From positions 6,077,501-6,141,500 of the forward strand of contig NC_020291.1 in the NCBI RefSeq assembly GCF_000340885.1: a stretch of DNA of 64,000 nt. Reading direction: 5' to 3'. The notes beneath the pieces were generated by a model. The model was not told the origin of the DNA. It did no database searches and saw only the letters and a program-made list of their open reading frames with translations. The DNA comes from Clostridium saccharoperbutylacetonicum N1-4(HMT). GTDB lineage: Bacteria > Bacillota > Clostridia > Clostridiales > Clostridiaceae. The position numbers and the translations under genes were made by a program. This document shows, one piece after another, positions 1 through 9,317 of the stretch (its first letter is position 1; each line of letters opens with the position of its first letter).

Positions 1-3000
1 AAGCTTATGTTATCTCCACCTAAAATAGTTAAATAAGCATTTAATTTTCCAAAATACTCGCTATATGGATTACTAGCTCCTATAAAATCTACATTTTCAT
101 TATCATCAACTATATATGTAGAAATATATCTACCACTATCATATTCATAAACTCCTAAAACAAGTTTTGCATAATAATATAATGAGAGTTCCCTATCTCT
201 ATCACTTAAATTTTCTAAAGTAACTCTTTGAAGTTTTATTTTCTCATTTTTAGGGGCAAATACTTCAAGAATTCCTTTTATATCGCAGGCCGTATGTCTA
301 AATTCAGAATATCCAAAGCTATGCTTTATTAAATATTCACCTGAATCTCTAATTGGCTTTGGTGTTATTGAAAAACATGCCTTTGAAACCTTATCTTGAA
401 TATAAAGGCCTTCTCCCAAAGGATCTCTTACATAATCATTACTCCAAGGCGTTATTTTATTTTCTCTAGAATTTCCACACCAAGTATACCCCGCTCCCAC
501 CTCTGATACATGAAATCCAAAATCATCATTAGAAATAACATTAATCCATGGTGCTGGCGTATTCTTATAATTAGACAATTTTATTATGTAGCTATTATCT
601 TCTTTATTAAAACCACCATAACCATTAAAGAAATCTAAATCATCCATATTAAATTCTTCAAAAGTTTGATTATTATCAGAAACCTCTTTTAATCCAATTA
701 AGTCAGCTTCCTCCTCAAGCTTTGCTTCAGTAAAATTAGCTTGTTCTTCCGCTTCTTTAATATTATTGACTACTGATTTCTCCATATTTCCAACTATTGA
801 TTTATTCATATTCTCTTCTACAGATTGCTTTATATTTCCGGCTACAGATTTCTCAATATTTTTAGCAACATCGTATTTATTAATTACTTCTTCATCATTA
901 TCATATACTTCATAAGGAATATTATTTTCAATTGCATTTCCCTTTTCATATTTGTCTTTGAAAAGAGCATTATTTCTTAAAGCTATTGGAGAATCCATGC
1001 CTTCTTTATCTAAATTCATATAACTATTTAATCTTTTCTCATTATATGCATATGAAGATAAATTATTATTCTTATCAACATAAATTCTTGAAATACCTAT
1101 TAATAAATTCTTAACTTCTACAGCTAAAGTTGATTTGCTATGAATGAATATTCCTCCTGGTTTATTTAAAGAATTATTTTCATTCACTGCCCTTATGGCT
1201 TCTATCACACTCTTTTGAAGTGGCGCATCATAGGATATTTCCTCATCATTATATATAATTAAATCCAATTTAACTCCCTTGAGTTTTAAATAATGATGAA
1301 ATTTTACCATATTAAATACTAGATGCATATCTTCTTCAGCTTCAATAATCAACATTGCAATTGGTAGATCCCCAGAAATTCCATAAGGCCATAAATCCTT
1401 TTGATGTTTTGAAATATTTTTAATATATTCTTCTCTATTCTTTCTGCTATTACTTAAAAAGAATATATTGCTGGCAACACTTTGAAATATATTAGCCATG
1501 CCACTTCTTATTCCTAAATTCTTCAACTCAAGCTGTGTGGCTGTACTATATCCTTCGAATACTTTATCAAGCTTACCAGGATTATTATATTCTCTACATA
1601 GATTTAATACTTGTTCTTTAGAATCGCAAATACCTGTAATATAGAAAATTTCCCTTTTTGAATTCGGCTCTAATCTAACCCTAACTCTTACACTCATTAT
1701 AGGGTCTAGTACTGTTCCTACAGTATTATCTAAAGCTTTATCATTATCCATTGCTTGTGGATTTTTCAATTCTCTGTTTCTTCCTATGAAATTAATTCTT
1801 GAAGTCTCATAACTAATACCACCCTCTAATTCTCCCTTAACAACTGCCTTGTGAAAAATGTATGGAACTTTTCCATCTTTAACTCTCGGTCTTCTGCTTC
1901 CAACAAGTATATCTTCTTCTTTATCATATTCCGTTTGAATAAACAAATTAGAGAAAGCAGGGTGAACAATATCAGCACTAAAAGTAGCTAAAGTTATTTC
2001 CATATAACTTGTTATTTCAATACTTCTACCTTTATCCCCATTGTTTTTTAATATTAGTTTTCTAACTTCAAAATTTTCTTCCGTTGAAACAGCGACTTCT
2101 GTAACAGTTTCAATATTTCCATCTCGTCTGCTAAATTTAGCTTTATCTAGATTCAACTCTACTAAATATTTTTCTCCAGAATCCTTGCAAGGCTCATAAG
2201 TAGAACTCCAATAATCATTTGAATTTAAATTCTTTATATAAAAGAACATTCCACTATCATCACTTGTGGAATTTCCTTTCCACCTATAAAGCATAGTATC
2301 ATTTTTCTTAGAATATCCACTTCCGCTAACAGTAATCATTGAAGAATACTCACCATTACACAATAATAATAGCTGCGGACTGTCTTGGTTGGTTTTTTCA
2401 AATACTCTTGGAATTAAAGCTTCTCCTTTAAAATATTTATTCTTAATAAAATACTCTTCATTTCTTTCAAAGGTTACATTTTGAGGAACCTTTTCTTTTA
2501 GTAGAAGTTCAGTTGCCTTAACCTCTGGCAAACTATGAAATCTACTAACTAAAATATTATTTAGCAACACATTATCTAATGCCATTAATGACATTCCTAA
2601 ATGATGCACCATATAAGTAACAACCTTGTTAACCTTCTGTGGATAACTTCTGTTATTAACATTATCATTTTCGACCTTATCCACAACTATAGGAGTCTTT
2701 ATGTCATAGTTATCCACATTATGAACATCTTCCACATCATAATGTGTAATATTTGTGTTAATTTTATCCCTTGTATTATCCACTCTTTTATCATGGTTAT
2801 CCACAGTTTTCTTAAAGTTATCCACATTTTGTGAATAGTTTTTCCCCACTAGGGACAAAGCGTATTTACTTTTGTCCTCTGCAGTACTTCTTATACTATC
2901 AAAAATATCATCTTTTGAGAAGCTAACTATATAATTATCTTTTCTAGCTTTAGTATAATCTACAGACTCAATAAAACCGTATCTCCCTATAGCTCCTAAT

Positions 3001-6000
3001 TTTTCTAATTCCTTAAGGTTCTTTATTCCGGCTCTTTTAGCAAAAGGTAACATCATTAAAGTTGAATATGGTGATATTACCAATTCATCTTCAAGACCTC
3101 TTTTTAATCCAAGTCCAGGCACTCCAAACGCTTTATATTGATAATTTTCTGAAGCATCAAATTCATAAAATGCAGATTCAGATATTCCCCAAGGTGTTTT
3201 CTTTTGCTTAGCAAAGCTTATTTGAGCTTTGATAACAGATTTATATGTTTGACTAAGCAAGGTTCTCGGATAATTCTTCATTATTAATGCTGGCATAAAA
3301 TATTCAAACATGGTTCCACTCCAGGAAACAAGGGAATGAGCATGAAAAGCATTAGTCATAGCTCTTCCTAATTTGAACCAATGAGCCGTTGGCACATCAT
3401 TTTTTGCTATCGATACAAATGAAGCTATCCTTGATTCTGACGCCAATAAATCATAATAAGAATTTCCTAAAGACTTTTCTTCAACATTATATCCAATTGA
3501 AAACAAACCTCTAGTTTTATCATAAAGAAAGTTGAAATCCATCTCTTTTGACATATTATCAATATCTCGTATTATATTATCCATCTTATTTATATAATTT
3601 TTAAATATCTCAACTTTTTGTCCCAATATGCATTTAAAGTTATCCCCATTTTTATTTTTATACTCTTCACATCTGTGGATTAATTCAAAAAAATCAGGTA
3701 CTCCTTCAAAGAATTCTTTACTATATAATTTTTCTAATCCTCCAAAAATCAATTCGTAGTGCTCAATTTTTTTCCTAACTTCATTAGTAAGCTTGTTAAT
3801 CCAATAATCCGCCTCAGTGTTTTCTATATGATATGTATATCGACCACTTTCTTCTTTAAAAGTATGCTCTAAATCACTTGTATTATCATTTAGCTCTTCT
3901 AATTCTTCTAATTTTTCAATAGCTTTTAGTCCTTCAAGTTTAAATAAAATCTCATTTAATACTTTTAAATATTCACCAATATCAATGTGAGAGGAAAATT
4001 TCAGTTTCAATGAAGGATCTTCTTCTTCAATTATCTTATAAATATCATTCAGCGATTTTACTTCCTTTGATCTTATTATCTTGTTATGCTTAAGTTCTTC
4101 CATGGTTTGCTTTAGTACCCAAAGATCTCCTAATAAATTTCCGCTATCAACTGTTGATACATATCTTGGCCATAACGGCTCCTTTGTTTTTGTATCATAC
4201 CAATTTAAAAAATGCCCATTTACCTTTTGCAAACTTTTCATACTATTTAATATAAGCTCTATTCTATCAATAAATTCTAGCATTGTTATATATCCTAAAT
4301 CATATGCAACTATGTTTGAAGTAATTCCCATTCCTATATTGGTTGGAGAAGTTCTGTTAGCCACTCCTCTAAATGGCTTTTCTTGATAATTATCTGGGGC
4401 TAAATAATTATTTTCAACATTAACAAAATCCTCATAGTAAGCATATATTCTTCTTGATATCTTCCTTAGATAAGTTTTTTCTTCATTCTGTAGCATATCT
4501 CGTTCATGTTCTGGAAACTTCGCACTTATACAATAAGCCAAATATGGACTAGAAATCCAAAGACCTGCTACAAAAATATTATAGGCAATAACACCAAAAG
4601 AACTATAAAAAGACAAGTATAAAACTAGTAATCCCATTACTGGGGCAATCCACATTCCCTTTAAATATGCACCAAAATCATTTCTAGAACGCTTTTCCAC
4701 AAATTCTGCTGATTGCCACTCTAAAAGATTTCTCCTAGAGAATATTACTCTAAATAATGTTATTAGGATAGCATCTAACATTAGAAATGCTTGATATGGA
4801 ATAAAGCTAACTATAAGCATTATTTGTTCAAAATTCTTAAATGTCCCCATTAATTTATTCTTTGGAGTAACAACAAAGTCAGTTACTGTAAATACCAAAG
4901 AAATTATAGAAGCCAAAAGCACCAAAAATGCGATTTGACTTCTTCCTGATAAAACAGTTAAAGATAAAATAAGAGTACACAATAGATTAGGTGCCAATAA
5001 ACTTCGTCTTAAGTTATCAAAGATTTTCCACTTGTACAATAAACTTATATTATTAGAAAATAGCCATCCTATCAACTGCCAATCTCCTCTAACCCATCGA
5101 TGCAATCTTTTAGAACTTGCAGCATAAGAACTTGGATAACCGTCAATAAATTCTACATCACTCACCAATGCACATCTTGCAATTCCACCTTCAAGAAGAT
5201 CATGACTCAATATAGTATCATCATCTATGGCTGTATGTAGTACTTTATAAAACTCATCTATGCTTATTATCCCTTTTCCTGTAAATGAACCTTCTCCAAA
5301 TAAATCTTGATATGTATCAGAATATGCTACTGAATAGCCATCAACTCCTCCTTCTCCTCCAAATATTCTTGAAAAGTAAGTTTGATTCTTTGCTTCTAAG
5401 CTTATACTTACTTTAGGTTGCATTATCCCATAACCTCTGATAACTCTGCCATCTTTAATTTGAGGAATATTAAGCACATGACTCATAGCCCCTATCAACT
5501 TAAAAGCACTTTCCCTTGGCATAAAGGTATCTTCATCTAATGTAATTAAATATTTCACAGTTCTTAATGGCTTAATATTAGAACTAAAAACATTAAATGT
5601 ATGCTCTTTATTGTTTCTAATAAGAGCCATGAATTCCATTAACTTTCCACGTTTTCTCTCTCTCCCCATAAAAATATTTTGTTTCTTATTATAAATTCTT
5701 CTTCTACTTAAAAAAAAGAATTTGTCTTCATTATTATCTTCAATGTTCAACTCATTTTTATCCTCAAAATTTTCATCTTGGATATTTAAACTATTTCTAT
5801 TCTTAAAATTTTTATCTTCGATATTTAAATCATTTCTACTCTCAAAATGTGAATATTTTTCGTTAAGTCTTCTAGCACATTCAATACCACATTTAATTAT
5901 TTCAGCATCATTTTTTTCTGTTTCATATTCAGAATCATAAAAATCACTAAGTAAAGCAAAGTATAAATTTCTATCTCTATTTCCTAGATAAGCAACTTCT

Positions 6001-7466
6001 AATTTACTCATAAGCTCTTGAACTTTTTCTTTAGAGTTTACAATAGCAGGAATTACAACTACAGTTTTACTCTCATCAGGAACTCCTTTACTAATATTTA
6101 ATTTTGGAACTAATTTAATATCAATAATTTTGCTTACAGTATAATTAATAAGCCCAACTATAATTTCATTTACAGGAATTAAAATAACTAAAAATGAAAT
6201 TATATATTCAGTTCTAGTATATGTCCCCCCTAGTAAATTAATTATGAACAAAATAAGAAAACTAATTATTAATGTTCCAAATACATTAAAAGCTACATAG
6301 ACAGGTTCAGAATTTATTACTTTCTTGCTGTTCTTATATGCTTTTAATCGTTTTACTCCATCATCAATCAAATAATATCCTACATGACACTTATAACTTT
6401 CTTCATTACTAATTTTACTTATTTCTGCAAGTTCTAAAATGTTATTAGCTAAGTCAATTTCATTTATTCCAGAAGTCCTTGCAATAGTTTCAAGTTTATG
6501 CCTATAATAATCTTTAGTCTCAAAATCCATATTATTATAAACATTCTCTGGATCTCTTTTCAAAATACCTTCAACTAAAGATGTGTTTTCAAAAAATCTT
6601 CTCCAGCTAATTCCTTCAATTTTTCTGATAGATGTAATATATTCTCCAATATTTCTCTCTAAAGTTTCTTCTCTTAAGTCACTTTTTATATTATTATCAT
6701 TTATATCTATATTAATTTTCCACTTTGCTTGAACTAACTCTTCTATTCTCCCATCTTCAATTGAATTATCTCTTAAAACCCTAAGAAATTCTCTTAAAAA
6801 CAACGGACCAATATTTTTATTTTTCGCAACAATGCTCTGAACTTCTTCATTAAATTTACCATTATTAATTGAATCTATAACTTTTTCAGCTACAGTTTTC
6901 CCCCTAATTATTTCTTTTTGAATCCCAACAAGTTCATTAGTATATTTAGATAAATTAATGATTATTGCTATTTTAAGCATAAGTGGAAAAGCCCACAACT
7001 CTCCTGTGGTAAAAGCTGTTTGCTTGTTATTAGAATTTGTACTTAAAGCGTCTTCTTGAAGTTCATTTATATAACTTATAAATTTATCACAATCAATTTC
7101 ATTTCCTTCATTTATATAATTCTTTGCCACTACAAAAATACGTGGAACTAATTCATTAATCTCAATATTAGCATTTGAATTTCTATTATTACTTTTATGT
7201 CCTTTATTATTATTTCCATTATAATTAACTTCATTAATACAGTCTAATCCCTTAAAATAATCTATAGGCATTTCAACCTTTATTGCTTTATACTCTTTCT
7301 CAATCAAATATATATTATCAAGTAGCCATTCTGATGCTCCAAGAACTTTATAACCATTTTTGGACAGCTTGCTAAAATACCTGAAATTTTCATGGATGCA
7401 AGAAAACCCTTCCGCAAGCTCTCTTAAAACATTTTTTCTTACTCCATAAGAATTATTCATTTTCAA
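1..7466 (-). CDS. Cyclic beta-1,2-glucan synthase-like protein (GT84 + glycoamylase-like + GH94), C-terminus missing
   Basis: About 2488 residues are visible and the frame is still open at base 1, so the C-terminus is outside the window. The N-terminal part holds a membrane-anchored GT84-type glycosyltransferase: transmembrane segments near residues 370-430, an LDEDTF (DxD) motif near residue 640, SHDLLEG near 740, RWVRGDW near 787, then more membrane helices. A glycoamylase-like domain follows (YDLLASESRIASF), then a GH94 phosphorylase part with MVHHLGMS near 1620. This order is that of NdvB-type enzymes, which make and size cyclic beta-1,2-glucan or related glucans at the inner membrane. 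The TTG start at 7466 has AGGGAG 8 nt upstream; ATG at 7460 is the alternative. Three low-complexity tandem-repeat insertions (about residues 535-577, 1539-1608, 2192-2232) interrupt the domains. The exact product in Clostridium is not established here. Confidence 0.88.
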   Translation of the reverse strand, partial: MKMNNSYGVRKNVLRELAEGFSCIHENFRYFSKLSKNGYKVLGASEWLLDNIYLIEKEYKAIKVEMPIDYFKGLDCINEVNYNGNNNKGHKSNNRNSNANIEINELVPRIFVVAKNYINEGNEIDCDKFISYINELQEDALSTNSNNKQTAFTTGELWAFPLMLKIAIIINLSKYTNELVGIQKEIIRGKTVAEKVIDSINNGKFNEEVQSIVAKNKNIGPLFLREFLRVLRDNSIEDGRIEELVQAKWKINIDINDNNIKSDLREETLERNIGEYITSIRKIEGISWRRFFENTSLVEGILKRDPENVYNNMDFETKDYYRHKLETIARTSGINEIDLANNILELAEISKISNEESYKCHVGYYLIDDGVKRLKAYKNSKKVINSEPVYVAFNVFGTLIISFLILFIINLLGGTYTRTEYIISFLVILIPVNEIIVGLINYTVSKIIDIKLVPKLNISKGVPDESKTVVVIPAIVNSKEKVQELMSKLEVAYLGNRDRNLYFALLSDFYDSEYETEKNDAEIIKCGIECARRLNEKYSHFESRNDLNIEDKNFKNRNSLNIQDENFEDKNELNIEDNNEDKFFFLSRRRIYNKKQNIFMGRERKRGKLMEFMALIRNNKEHTFNVFSSNIKPLRTVKYLITLDEDTFMPRESAFKLIGAMSHVLNIPQIKDGRVIRGYGIMQPKVSISLEAKNQTYFSRIFGGEGGVDGYSVAYSDTYQDLFGEGSFTGKGIISIDEFYKVLHTAIDDDTILSHDLLEGGIARCALVSDVEFIDGYPSSYAASSKRLHRWVRGDWQLIGWLFSNNISLLYKWKIFDNLRRSLLAPNLLCTLILSLTVLSGRSQIAFLVLLASIISLVFTVTDFVVTPKNKLMGTFKNFEQIMLIVSFIPYQAFLMLDAILITLFRVIFSRRNLLEWQSAEFVEKRSRNDFGAYLKGMWIAPVMGLLVLYLSFYSSFGVIAYNIFVAGLWISSPYLAYCISAKFPEHERDMLQNEEKTYLRKISRRIYAYYEDFVNVENNYLAPDNYQEKPFRGVANRTSPTNIGMGITSNIVAYDLGYITMLEFIDRIELILNSMKSLQKVNGHFLNWYDTKTKEPLWPRYVSTVDSGNLLGDLWVLKQTMEELKHNKIIRSKEVKSLNDIYKIIEEEDPSLKLKFSSHIDIGEYLKVLNEILFKLEGLKAIEKLEELEELNDNTSDLEHTFKEESGRYTYHIENTEADYWINKLTNEVRKKIEHYELIFGGLEKLYSKEFFEGVPDFFELIHRCEEYKNKNGDNFKCILGQKVEIFKNYINKMDNIIRDIDNMSKEMDFNFLYDKTRGLFSIGYNVEEKSLGNSYYDLLASESRIASFVSIAKNDVPTAHWFKLGRAMTNAFHAHSLVSWSGTMFEYFMPALIMKNYPRTLLSQTYKSVIKAQISFAKQKKTPWGISESAFYEFDASENYQYKAFGVPGLGLKRGLEDELVISPYSTLMMLPFAKRAGIKNLKELEKLGAIGRYGFIESVDYTKARKDNYIVSFSKDDIFDSIRSTAEDKSKYALSLVGKNYSQNVDNFKKTVDNHDKRVDNTRDKINTNITHYDVEDVHNVDNYDIKTPIVVDKVENDNVNNRSYPQKVNKVVTYMVHHLGMSLMALDNVLLNNILVSRFHSLPEVKATELLLKEKVPQNVTFERNEEYFIKNKYFKGEALIPRVFEKTNQDSPQLLLLCNGEYSSMITVSGSGYSKKNDTMLYRWKGNSTSDDSGMFFYIKNLNSNDYWSSTYEPCKDSGEKYLVELNLDKAKFSRRDGNIETVTEVAVSTEENFEVRKLILKNNGDKGRSIEITSYMEITLATFSADIVHPAFSNLFIQTEYDKEEDILVGSRRPRVKDGKVPYIFHKAVVKGELEGGISYETSRINFIGRNRELKNPQAMDNDKALDNTVGTVLDPIMSVRVRVRLEPNSKREIFYITGICDSKEQVLNLCREYNNPGKLDKVFEGYSTATQLELKNLGIRSGMANIFQSVASNIFFLSNSRKNREEYIKNISKHQKDLWPYGISGDLPIAMLIIEAEEDMHLVFNMVKFHHYLKLKGVKLDLIIYNDEEISYDAPLQKSVIEAIRAVNENNSLNKPGGIFIHSKSTLAVEVKNLLIGISRIYVDKNNNLSSYAYNEKRLNSYMNLDKEGMDSPIALRNNALFKDKYEKGNAIENNIPYEVYDNDEEVINKYDVAKNIEKSVAGNIKQSVEENMNKSIVGNMEKSVVNNIKEAEEQANFTEAKLEEEADLIGLKEVSDNNQTFEEFNMDDLDFFNGYGGFNKEDNSYIIKLSNYKNTPAPWINVISNDDFGFHVSEVGAGYTWCGNSRENKITPWSNDYVRDPLGEGLYIQDKVSKACFSITPKPIRDSGEYLIKHSFGYSEFRHTACDIKGILEVFAPKNEKIKLQRVTLENLSDRDRELSLYYYAKLVLGVYEYDSGRYISTYIVDDNENVDFIGASNPYSEYFGKLNAYLTILGGDNIS
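2638..2826. other. Cluster of five exact DnaA boxes inside the glucan synthase gene
   Basis: Exact TTATCCACA occurs at 2677-2685, 2710-2718, 2797-2805 and 2818-2826, and its complement at 2638-2646. A one-mismatch copy (TTATCCACT) is at 2776-2784. In the gene these 9-mers encode the repeated V-D-N of a low-complexity insertion. The 9-mer is the standard bacterial DnaA box. Whether DnaA binds here is inference. Confidence 0.6.
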
Positions 7467-7695
7467 GTAAAAAACTCCCTTCTTCATGTAACTTTAAACA
7501 CAATTACTCAATAGAGATATTTTTACCAAGATTATAAATAATATTCTTAACTCTATAACAAAAAGCAAATAGTATTTCAAATTATAGAATTCAACTCTTA
7601 CATGATTTTCAGGCATGCGAACAAGCTCTTACTAATTTTCAAATTTGAATACATTACATATAAGCATGCACAAACAATAAAATTTTATATGTATA

Positions 7696-8854
7696 GGTGT
7701 TTTAAATAAGTGTTGTTAATGTTTAAAAGTTTAAAATCATGTCAATTATTAAAATAGCTAATTATATATGTTCCGATTATCAAATTTCAATAACAATTGT
7801 AATTTGTCACAAAAGCTCCAAGTAGAAATTTCGAAGAACGAAATATAGAATTAAAAATTCATTATGAAAGGTGATTATTTTGATAGAAACAGATTCAAAC
7901 TTTGAACAACTCAATTCTCTTATGACTTTCCTACTAAAAAAAGATATTTATAAAAATAGAATTATTGAAGCTTGCCCTAATTGTAACGGAAAAAAATATA
8001 TAAGGTATGGGGCTTACAAAGGAATTCAAAGATATAAATGCAAGGAATGCTCAAAAACCTTTTCAAACAGTACAAATTCTTTATGGAGTTATTCTAAAAA
8101 GAACTCTCCTAAATGGATACAATTTATTGAACTCGTTATTGAAAGAAAATCTTTAAGATTTTGCGCTGAAAAACTAGAAATAAGTCTAGTTACCGCATTT
8201 TATTGGAGACATAAAGTATTAAATGGACTAAATTTTGACAGTATCCCAGAGAAGTTAACTAATAATGTTTTTATTTCAAAAAAACTAATTCCAGAAAATT
8301 TTAAAGGTAGCAGAAATATAATGACTGATAAGCGCCATAATATATGGGTTATAGCTGCAAAATCAAGCAATGATTCTATGATAGCAAAACCTATCTCAAA
8401 AATTCATTGGAATCTCAATAGTTTCAACAAAAAAATTTACTATTTAATTGATAAAAAGGCCTATATCACAACATATTGTGATAGATATCTATCAGCAGTT
8501 GCTGCAAAACATAACAAAAAACGAGAATATCAAGTTTTTGATGATAAAAGAATAAAAACTTTCCCAAATATTTTGAATCTATGGCTAAAAAAGTACCATG
8601 GAGTAGCTACAAAATATTTAGAAAACTATCTTTCACTTTTCATATTGTTTATTATTAATAGAAAAATTGATTCTATAAGCATATCTAATCAATTAATTAC
8701 TGGAAATAGATATATTAGAACTAATGAAATAGGCCTTACTCTCGAATAATTTCAAAACTTATCATCATATCGTTATTTGGTGAAATATCAATATCATCAT
8801 CATTTAATTAATATTTAACAACATTAATATTCAACAACATTTATTTTAAACAGC
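7696..8854 (+). mobile_element. IS1595-like insertion sequence with ~25-30 bp terminal inverted repeats
   Basis: The left end reads GGTGTTTTAAATAAGTGTTG and the right end, reverse-complemented, GCTGTTTAAAATAAATGTTG. These flank one transposase-like gene at 7880-8749. The same ends bound a MITE at 14370-14536, and a solitary end lies at 35029-35050. No convincing 8-bp target duplication could be read. The element sits about 230 bp upstream of the divergent glucan synthase gene. Confidence 0.7.
7880..8749 (+). CDS. IS1595-like transposase, probably catalytically dead
   Basis: 289 residues from TTG 7880, which has AAAGGTGA about 6 nt upstream; GTG 7871 is in frame but overlaps that site. An N-terminal zinc ribbon has CPNC at residues 32-35 and CKEC at 54-57, followed by a helical segment with FYWRHK, both typical of the IS1595 family. 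The C-terminal ISXO2-like part keeps FKGSR and GVATKYLENYLSLF. By eye, the acidic DE expected before FKG is SK, and the residue expected in the VNSFH-like motif is replaced (RIKTF); the middle D (YLID) remains. The family makes DDE/DDN-type transposases, so this copy is likely inactive or repurposed. The alignment was made from memory of the family. Confidence 0.75.
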   Translation: MIETDSNFEQLNSLMTFLLKKDIYKNRIIEACPNCNGKKYIRYGAYKGIQRYKCKECSKTFSNSTNSLWSYSKKNSPKWIQFIELVIERKSLRFCAEKLEISLVTAFYWRHKVLNGLNFDSIPEKLTNNVFISKKLIPENFKGSRNIMTDKRHNIWVIAAKSSNDSMIAKPISKIHWNLNSFNKKIYYLIDKKAYITTYCDRYLSAVAAKHNKKREYQVFDDKRIKTFPNILNLWLKKYHGVATKYLENYLSLFILFIINRKIDSISISNQLITGNRYIRTNEIGLTLE

Positions 8855-9045
8855 ACTATATACAATTAAATAGTTAAAAGGCATCTACTTCTTAACTTCT
8901 ATACTAAGTAGAGTACTAATTTAAATAAAGCAAAAAATATTCCACATATTTATTTCTTAGATTTTTCATTTAATATTTATTCAAGGCAACTTCAAGTTTA
9001 ATCTTAGAAATAAAATTTAATTAAAATATTTTTATTATTGCATAA
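8855..9045. other. AT-rich intergenic DNA, no gene seen
   Basis: Between the IS right end and the terminator hairpin at 9046. No open frame with a ribosome binding site and no recognisable RNA was seen on either strand. Confidence 0.5.
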
Positions 9046-9080
9046 AAAGAGCATAGATCTACAAAATCTATACTCTTAAT
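9046..9080 (-). terminator. Intrinsic terminator after the small membrane ORF and M18 peptidase
   Basis: The stem AAGAG-ATAGAT / ATCTAT-CTCTT has a short loop and, read on the minus strand, is followed by TTTTTAT. It lies just downstream of the minus-strand stop at 9106. Confidence 0.6.
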
Positions 9081-9105
9081 CAATTTATATTATGTTCTTT
9101 ATAAA

Positions 9106-9261
9106 TTAAAAAAATGGTAATTTAAAAGTAATATCAGCATATACATATGCAGCAAAAATCCCTATAAATATTAATGCTGCCAAAAAACTCCTTAGTATTA
9201 TTCTTTTGTTTCTCCCAGTAATAGAATAACAAAATAGAGATAGAAAAATCACTCCTATCAT
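9106..9261 (-). CDS. Small hydrophobic membrane peptide (51 aa), hypothetical
   Basis: From ATG 9261, with a weak AGGG about 6 nt upstream, this reads 51 residues beginning MIGVIFLSLFCYSITG and ending FKLPFF. It contains two hydrophobic stretches separated by a basic turn (GRNKRIILR), so a small two-helix membrane protein is plausible. It follows the M18 peptidase stop by about 60 nt and may be co-transcribed. An in-frame stop lies eight codons before the ATG with readable hydrophobic codons between, so it could also be the tail of a decayed longer gene. Family unknown. Confidence 0.4.
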   Translation of the reverse strand: MIGVIFLSLFCYSITGRNKRIILRSFLAALIFIGIFAAYVYADITFKLPFF

Positions 9262-9317
9262 TGCTGACCCTATTGCAATATATATTTACTTCTACTCTCA
9301 AACTTTTAGTAATTCTA

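Noticed and set aside
2601..2834. A plus-strand 77-codon frame rich in His and Ile
   Set aside because: It is antisense to the glucan synthase, made by the repeated TTATCCACA words, and has no ribosome binding site.
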